64,000 nt of DNA from NCBI GenBank assembly GCA_934692625.1, contig CAKUUC010000008.1:1-64000 (forward strand), read 5' to 3'. Positions 58,885-64,000 of this stretch are shown here, piece by piece (within the stretch, counting starts at the first letter, position 1; the number at the start of each line of letters is the position of its first letter). The stretch is from an uncultured Candidatus Melainabacteria bacterium. GTDB lineage: Bacteria > Cyanobacteriota > Vampirovibrionia > Gastranaerophilales > Gastranaerophilaceae. The notes under the pieces are model-generated. The model was not told the origin of the DNA. It ran no database searches and saw nothing but the letters and a program-made list of their open reading frames with translations. The position numbers and the translations under genes are program-made.

Positions 58885-60168
58885 TTATTTGCTTAATTTT
58901 TGTATTTCTTCAATCAATTCATTTAAGCTTGAGTCATCTCTAATTGATTTGGCGCTATTGGCTGCTGTTAATGCTTCAGAATAGCGTTGCATATTGTAAT
59001 AGATTGCCGCTTTGTTGTATTCAATTAAAAATTTGTCGTCATTGCTTTTTATATATTTTTCACCTTGTTGTAAAGTATTTATTGCGCTTTGGAAATCTCC
59101 GAAATCAGCGTAAGATGATGCCAAATTGATATATCCGCCGGCAATTGTTGGATAATTTTTTATGTAGTTTTGGTTTTCTATAATCTTATTTTTTATTCGT
59201 TCATCGTCTTCGCCAATCAAAATTGGTGCATAATAAAATGTTTCACTCTGCAAATTTTGATTATTTGAAATTGTCGGTTTAATTCTGTATAGCAAAACAA
59301 GGGTGTTTAAATCATTCCTTGTGAAATTTGGCGTAGGAAGAGAATTGAAATATCTTGAGCTGTTATCTTTTTGTGCAAACATTAAATCTCTGGGATTGTT
59401 GCTATGTCCCATTATACCTAATGTGTGCCCGATTTCGTGCAATGCTGTATTTAAAATTTCTTGAGATGAAAAGTTCTCGTGTCTTGGGTTTGTCTTATAA
59501 AAAGTTAAATTCATTTTTTTTAGAATTTTTTGACTTGAAATTTCAGGTTCTGTAAACGCTACAACATAACTACAAACATCGTTTTTACAAAAATCTTCCG
59601 GCAAATCTTTGAACGCAATTATAATATTTGCACTCTGTTTGTCGTTAACTTGGGTAAATTTCACAAAATTTGTACTGTTTGACCATAACGATAATGCCTT
59701 ATTTATATTTTCAAGGTAGTATTGAGGTACTTCATTTGCATTTTCAAAATAGATTTTTAGTGGAAACGAACGTATATCCCAGCGCAAAATATCATTACCA
59801 AATACGGCATTGTTTATGTAATTTCCTCTAAATTCCGAAAAAATTTGTGATTTTATAAATGCGATTTTTAATTTTGCAGTTTTAGTCGCTTCGTCAGCGG
59901 GTTCTGTACTTGCTATTTCGTATAATTTCTTTTGAACAGAATATGTCGGTTTTGCTTTAGATAGAGCCAAAACATATGTATATCGCATTAAGCTATCTTT
60001 TGGAGTCGCAAATAATGCTCTTTCAAAGTAAGGTAGTGACTGTTCGTAATTGTTTGCTAAGTACAATTCTTTTCCTTTGTTGAAATTGTACATAGCGGAA
60101 AACGGTGACTTGTAGAATAGTGCTACAAGTAAAACGATTAAAAATATTCCGAGCAAAAATTTACGCAT
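58885..60168 (-). CDS. TPR protein with metzincin protease domain
   Basis: A 427-aa protein. Start at ATG 60168, overlapping the scpB stop by 8 bases. One N-terminal membrane segment (about 4-22). TPR-like helices occur at about 30-95 and again at 340-427. A matrixin-like domain between them has TALHEIGHTLGIMGHSNN, a full HExxHxxGxxH zinc site, with DLM as a possible Met-turn. It should be an envelope-facing metalloprotease. Fusion with TPRs and coupling to scpB are unusual. Confidence 0.85.
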   Translation of the reverse strand: MRKFLLGIFLIVLLVALFYKSPFSAMYNFNKGKELYLANNYEQSLPYFERALFATPKDSLMRYTYVLALSKAKPTYSVQKKLYEIASTEPADEATKTAKLKIAFIKSQIFSEFRGNYINNAVFGNDILRWDIRSFPLKIYFENANEVPQYYLENINKALSLWSNSTNFVKFTQVNDKQSANIIIAFKDLPEDFCKNDVCSYVVAFTEPEISSQKILKKMNLTFYKTNPRHENFSSQEILNTALHEIGHTLGIMGHSNNPRDLMFAQKDNSSRYFNSLPTPNFTRNDLNTLVLLYRIKPTISNNQNLQSETFYYAPILIGEDDERIKNKIIENQNYIKNYPTIAGGYINLASSYADFGDFQSAINTLQQGEKYIKSNDDKFLIEYNKAAIYYNMQRYSEALTAANSAKSIRDDSSLNELIEEIQKLSK

Positions 60169-60676
60169 TAAGTTTTTCTTCCAATTCTTTTTCCAACTGT
60201 TGAGCAAGCGCTCTTGTATCGCCTTTTAATTTAAAATACTCTGCAAATTTAGGTGTAGTTTTGATGTTAATACTTCTGCCGTTTTTGTCTTTGTGTTTTG
60301 AAACGAGTCCTTTTTCAACTAATTCCGCAACGTGTTCATAAGCGCCGGAACGAAGTCGTACAAGTTCTGTTTGTCTTATTGGTTCTTTTAATGCGATGAC
60401 AAGTAAAGTTCGCAAAACTGCCGGTTTTAAGTCGATTGGGCAAATCTTTTCTACAATGTCACTGTACTCTTCTTTTACTTGAAGAATATAACCGTTTTCA
60501 TCATCAATTTCTAAAGCACCGTCACGAGAAGAATAATCCATAATCAATTCTAAGATTGCTTCTTCAATTTCTTCTGATTCACAATCTAAATATACTGCGA
60601 TTTCATCTACAGTCAATGCTTTTGCAGTGACGAAAAGTACTGCTTCAATTCTAGACTTCAGCTGTTGAGTTTGCAT
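60161..60676 (-). CDS. scpB: Segregation and condensation protein B
   Basis: A 171-aa kleisin-interacting winged-helix protein of the SMC-ScpAB condensin. RIEAVLFVTAKALTVDEIA is the N-terminal winged helix, and VLRTLLVIALKEPIRQTELVRLR the second. It overlaps the end of scpA by 26 bases, so translation is coupled. Confidence 0.93.
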   Translation of the reverse strand: MQTQQLKSRIEAVLFVTAKALTVDEIAVYLDCESEEIEEAILELIMDYSSRDGALEIDDENGYILQVKEEYSDIVEKICPIDLKPAVLRTLLVIALKEPIRQTELVRLRSGAYEHVAELVEKGLVSKHKDKNGRSINIKTTPKFAEYFKLKGDTRALAQQLEKELEEKLNA

Positions 60677-61496
60677 CTTCTTTTATCCCACCTTTTACTA
60701 CGTATAAATCAGAGTAGAATTCTTTTTGCTCCAATTCATAGTCAGTATCTCTGCTCAAAAACAGTAATGCAATATATGCACTGATTTTATCCATTCCGAG
60801 CATCGTTAATTCATTCAATTCGATTTTATCTTGGTTTGTAAAAATTTGTTCCAAATTGTCTTTTAATTTTAAAACTGCTTCTTCAATGTACTCTTCATGC
60901 GCCATTGAAACGATTTCTTCCGGAGTTAATCGTGAATAATTTCGCACGTGCCTTTTTGCTCTTTCGTGAGCACTTTTCATCGAAGCTCTTTTTTCAAGTT
61001 TTTCATAAAATTCTAATTGTTTAATCAAGTCTTTCAAAGAAACTACACGATTTCTGTTTAATCTGATACTTGTTCTACGTTGTAGGGCTTCGTCAAAACT
61101 TACGACATTGCTTGATGGAATAAATTCCGCATCATCATTATACTCAAGTGGAAAACCGTCATCATCATACTCAGCAACCGCATCATCTTCTTCTTGAAAT
61201 TCTTCAAGTGTAAGTCCAGCAAGGATATTTGACTGCATTCTACAAAGAATAGATGCAAATAAAAGAGTACGACTTGCAACTCTTAAATTCATTGTTTTTA
61301 ACTCAATCATTCGTTGAAGGTATTTGTCAGTAACATCAAGAATATCAATATTCCATGGGTCAATTTTGCCGGATTTTGCCATTTCAACAAGAATTCCGAT
61401 ACCATCGTTAGCATCAAATTGACGACCACTACCCGAAACTAGCGATTCTATATCAATATCTTCTGCATTAAGAGTATTATTATTTGCTGTTGTCAT
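60651..61496 (-). CDS. scpA: Segregation and condensation protein A (kleisin)
   Basis: A 281-aa kleisin that bridges SMC heads. GIGILVEMAKSGKIDPWNIDILDVTD is the N-terminal SMC-neck-binding helix. A middle acidic linker (about 105-125) follows, and the C-terminal winged helix spans about 200-265. It lies 15 bp after smc and overlaps scpB by 26 bases: one operon for the whole complex. Confidence 0.93.
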   Translation of the reverse strand: MTTANNNTLNAEDIDIESLVSGSGRQFDANDGIGILVEMAKSGKIDPWNIDILDVTDKYLQRMIELKTMNLRVASRTLLFASILCRMQSNILAGLTLEEFQEEDDAVAEYDDDGFPLEYNDDAEFIPSSNVVSFDEALQRRTSIRLNRNRVVSLKDLIKQLEFYEKLEKRASMKSAHERAKRHVRNYSRLTPEEIVSMAHEEYIEEAVLKLKDNLEQIFTNQDKIELNELTMLGMDKISAYIALLFLSRDTDYELEQKEFYSDLYVVKGGIKEDANSTAEV

Positions 61497-61511
61497 TTTC
61501 TATCCCTTTTA

Positions 61512-64000
61512 CTACTGAGTTACCCCTGTAACTTTAGTTTTACCTTTTTCTTTTTGTGTAACGCCGATTGTTCTCACTGCTGCTTCAATCATTGGACGTC
61601 TGTGGCTTACAACCAAGAATTGTGTGTTTTCTGATTGTTTTTTAATCATTTCTGCAATTCTTTCAACGTTCATTGTATCTAAACTTGCATCAACCTCATC
61701 AAGTGCGTAGAATGGAGCCGGTAAGTATTTTTGAATTGAAAATACAAGAGCTAAAGCGGTCAATGCTTTTTCTCCACCTGATAGAGCGCCGAGTTTGTTA
61801 TTAGTTGTTTTATCTCTAGGTTTTGCCTCGATTGTCATGCCGGCAGATAACGGGTCTTCTTCATTTTCCAAAATAAGACGACCTTCACCCTCTGACAATT
61901 GATGATAAATATCTTTAAAGTTTTCATTGATTGCATTGAAGGTTTTCATGAAAGCTTCTTTTTTCTCTTGTTCAAAACCTTTCATTTTATCCAAGATTGA
62001 TTGTCGTTCGTTTGATAATGTCGAAATTCTTGTATCAAGTTCGGCTTTTCGTGCTGCACGTTCTTCGTAAGCAACGATAGCACGCATATTTACGTCACCC
62101 AAATCTTTCATTCTCTTGTCTAAACGTTGAATTTTTGCGTTCAATTCTTCTGCTGAAATCTCAACAGGTTCCATTTTTGCAATTTCAACTCCGGAATTTT
62201 CAAGGATTTCTGTTGCTTCTTTTAGTTGAGGTTCCAGTTCTTTTCTTCTTGTTTTGAATGATTCAATTTGTTCTCTAATGCTGATGAGTTCAGAATCTTT
62301 AACTTTACTGTTTGTTTGAAGTTCAATCAATTTGTTATTGATTTCATTTTTTTGTTTCAACAATTCTCCAATTTTTTCGTCAATAACTGATATTTTTACG
62401 GTTAATTCTTCAAATTGTTTTTCGAGTTGAACAATTTCTTCCTTCATAACAACTTTATCATTTGCAAGATTTTCGTTGTTTTTCAGAATGTTTTTAATAT
62501 CTTGATTTTTGGATTCAATAAGTTGCTCATTGAATTTTATTTGACCTTCGTGTCCTTTCAATTCGTCATTTGCATTTGATAGACGAGTGTTGAGCATTCT
62601 CAAATCATCTTCCAAACCTTTAGTTTTTTCTTTTAATTCTTTTAAATCCTTATCATTTAAAAGTTCATCAATTTCTGCTAATTTATCTTGTAGTTGTTGG
62701 ATTTTATCGGATAAATCAACACGTTTTGCTTCAATTTTATCTAATTCATTATTCAAAATTTCGATTTTAGGTTCATTTTCAGTGATGAATGTTTGTTTTG
62801 TTTCTAAAATATTTTGACTGTTTTCGAATTGTCGAGTCATGTTGCTTAACTCGATATTTGCTTTTGTATATTCAGAAGATGCTGAGGAGTGCGCAATTCT
62901 GATTTGTTCAAGCTTTGTTTCCAGTTCTTTTTTCTCTTTTTCTGCATTTGCACGTTTTTCTTGCAATTTGTTTAATTTTTCTTTTGCCGATTCGATTTCT
63001 TTGTCATCGTTTTGATTAAAACCAAAGCCTGATTTTTTTACATAACCACCTGTGATTGCCGCTGATTTTTCGTACAGTTTACCATCAAGTGTTACCATAC
63101 GATATTTACCAATCAACGATTCTGCAACTTCCGCATCTTCAACAATCAAAGTATCTGCAACAGCGTAGAAAAATGCATCTAAATATATATCGTCAAAATC
63201 TACCAAGTTTATTGCAAAATCTATTACTCCGCTATTTTTGGGAAGTTGCAATCTTGTAGGTGCCTTTTTGAGTTTGTTTAATGGTAAGAAGGTTGCTCTG
63301 CCTGCTCTTGATGATTTTAACAGTTCCATTGCAACATTTGCAGTATGCGTATCATCTACAACAATGTTTGCCAAACGTCCGCCAAAGGCTATATCAAGTG
63401 CTGTTGAATATTCTTCATCAACTGAACCTAATTGCATCAATGGCGCATGAACACCATCAAGTTTAGCGTTCAAAACTGTATTGATAGGTATTGTTGCTGC
63501 AGAGCCTGCATTTGCACGTTTCATTGCTTCCATATCCGTTAATTTTCGGAACGCAACTCTTTCATCGTGTTCATAATCTTCAATTGCAGTTTTGGTATCA
63601 TCAAGACGTTGCATAGTTTTAGTTTGCAAGTCTTTGAGTTCCTCCATTTCCTTTTTCAAATCACTTACTTGAAGTTGTTTTAAAGATTTATCGTCATCAA
63701 ATGTTGCTTTTGCTTTTTGAGCATTTTCAATAAATTCTTTAGCGCTTGCAATTTCTTCTTTTAATGACTTTAATTCATGTTCTTTTGGTAAAGATTGTTT
63801 TAAAAGTTCATTATCTTTATCTTTGAAACTGTCTAAATCACGAGAAGCATTGTTTCTTTCTTGTAAATATTTGTCTGCACTACTGCTAAGTCCGGAAATT
63901 TCTTGAATTTTTTTGTTTAATTCTTCTTTTTTCTCTTTAATTTGTCCTTCAATGATGGTAATTTTATCATTAGAAAGTTTAATATTGAGTTTTTCATTTT
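61512..64000 (-). CDS. smc: Chromosome partition protein SMC (5' end outside the window)
   Basis: The C-terminal part, at least 829 codons, is open to the window edge; the start lies beyond 64000. The frame continues upstream through 63660-64000 as coiled coil, so the internal TTG at 63659 is not the start. The hinge domain (coding about 63000-63500) has SVDEEYSTALDIAFGGRLAN and a late GGY segment. A long coiled coil follows. The head ends with LGALSGGEKALTALALVF (signature) and FYALDEVDASLD (Walker B). The ATP Walker A lies off-window. Confidence 0.96.
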   Translation of the reverse strand, partial: NEKLNIKLSNDKITIIEGQIKEKKEELNKKIQEISGLSSSADKYLQERNNASRDLDSFKDKDNELLKQSLPKEHELKSLKEEIASAKEFIENAQKAKATFDDDKSLKQLQVSDLKKEMEELKDLQTKTMQRLDDTKTAIEDYEHDERVAFRKLTDMEAMKRANAGSAATIPINTVLNAKLDGVHAPLMQLGSVDEEYSTALDIAFGGRLANIVVDDTHTANVAMELLKSSRAGRATFLPLNKLKKAPTRLQLPKNSGVIDFAINLVDFDDIYLDAFFYAVADTLIVEDAEVAESLIGKYRMVTLDGKLYEKSAAITGGYVKKSGFGFNQNDDKEIESAKEKLNKLQEKRANAEKEKKELETKLEQIRIAHSSASSEYTKANIELSNMTRQFENSQNILETKQTFITENEPKIEILNNELDKIEAKRVDLSDKIQQLQDKLAEIDELLNDKDLKELKEKTKGLEDDLRMLNTRLSNANDELKGHEGQIKFNEQLIESKNQDIKNILKNNENLANDKVVMKEEIVQLEKQFEELTVKISVIDEKIGELLKQKNEINNKLIELQTNSKVKDSELISIREQIESFKTRRKELEPQLKEATEILENSGVEIAKMEPVEISAEELNAKIQRLDKRMKDLGDVNMRAIVAYEERAARKAELDTRISTLSNERQSILDKMKGFEQEKKEAFMKTFNAINENFKDIYHQLSEGEGRLILENEEDPLSAGMTIEAKPRDKTTNNKLGALSGGEKALTALALVFSIQKYLPAPFYALDEVDASLDTMNVERIAEMIKKQSENTQFLVVSHRRPMIEAAVRTIGVTQKEKGKTKVTGVTQ

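Noticed and set aside
1..64000. Prophage, CRISPR or mobile-element insertion
   Set aside because: No integrase, transposase, cas gene, regular spacer array or phage structural gene was recognised. The repeats present are short and non-coding.

Overview
The window is AT-rich bacterial chromosome, densely coded on both strands, with no rRNA, CRISPR array, insertion sequence or prophage. I infer a non-photosynthetic relative of Cyanobacteria of the Vampirovibrionia/Melainabacteria type, probably a gut Gastranaerophilales. The reasons are low GC, housekeeping proteins of that character, several small proteins with a short N-terminal F-x-A/G motif, and an sRNA candidate built like cyanobacterial Yfr1. 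This is inference; no 16S or ribosomal-protein marker lies in the window.

Layout. 0-2.2 kb: tRNA-Leu(CAG) preceded by two 138-bp tandem units that each copy the tRNA 5' end, an OmpH-like gene, two secreted low-complexity proteins and a candidate sRNA. 2.2-11 kb: prs, the membrane pyrophosphatase hppA, a leaderless membrane protein, a 687-aa unknown, a secreted protein and a gltD-type flavoprotein. 11-16.6 kb: rmuC with a DUF805/DUF2628-like membrane protein, facing a four-gene operon (parvulin, Xaa-Pro peptidase, SpoU methyltransferase, C_GCAxxG_C_C protein). 17-31 kb: tRNA-Gly, an MFS exporter, gatB, a GlmS-like SIS isomerase, a divergent glucose-6-phosphate isomerase, a CorC-type protein, a large helical-ended unknown, a HExxH protein and gap. 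31-42 kb: MFS sugar transporter, gatC-pyrG, a cell-surface glycan operon (GT8-DUF4422, GT2, glf) and serS. 42-49 kb: CHASE2-adenylate cyclase, eda-kdgK-csaB plus membrane proteins, and a class 3 lipase. 49-64 kb: tRNA-Leu(TAA) with its own upstream 5'-mimic element, a patatin, pgi-lipoprotein-trxB, a Ski2-like helicase, a phosphodiester glycosidase, and the smc-scpA-scpB-metzincin operon, with smc running off the right edge.

How the parts fit. Central carbon metabolism is represented by pgi, gap, eda and kdgK, and PPi energy by hppA. GatB and GatC belong to the tRNA-dependent amidation complex; gatA is elsewhere. The glf operon and csaB point to galactofuranose-type and pyruvylated surface polymers. 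SMC-ScpAB handles chromosome condensation. The least expected signals are non-coding: the tRNA-Leu 5'-mimic elements at two loci, the Yfr1-like sRNA candidate and several leaderless promoters.
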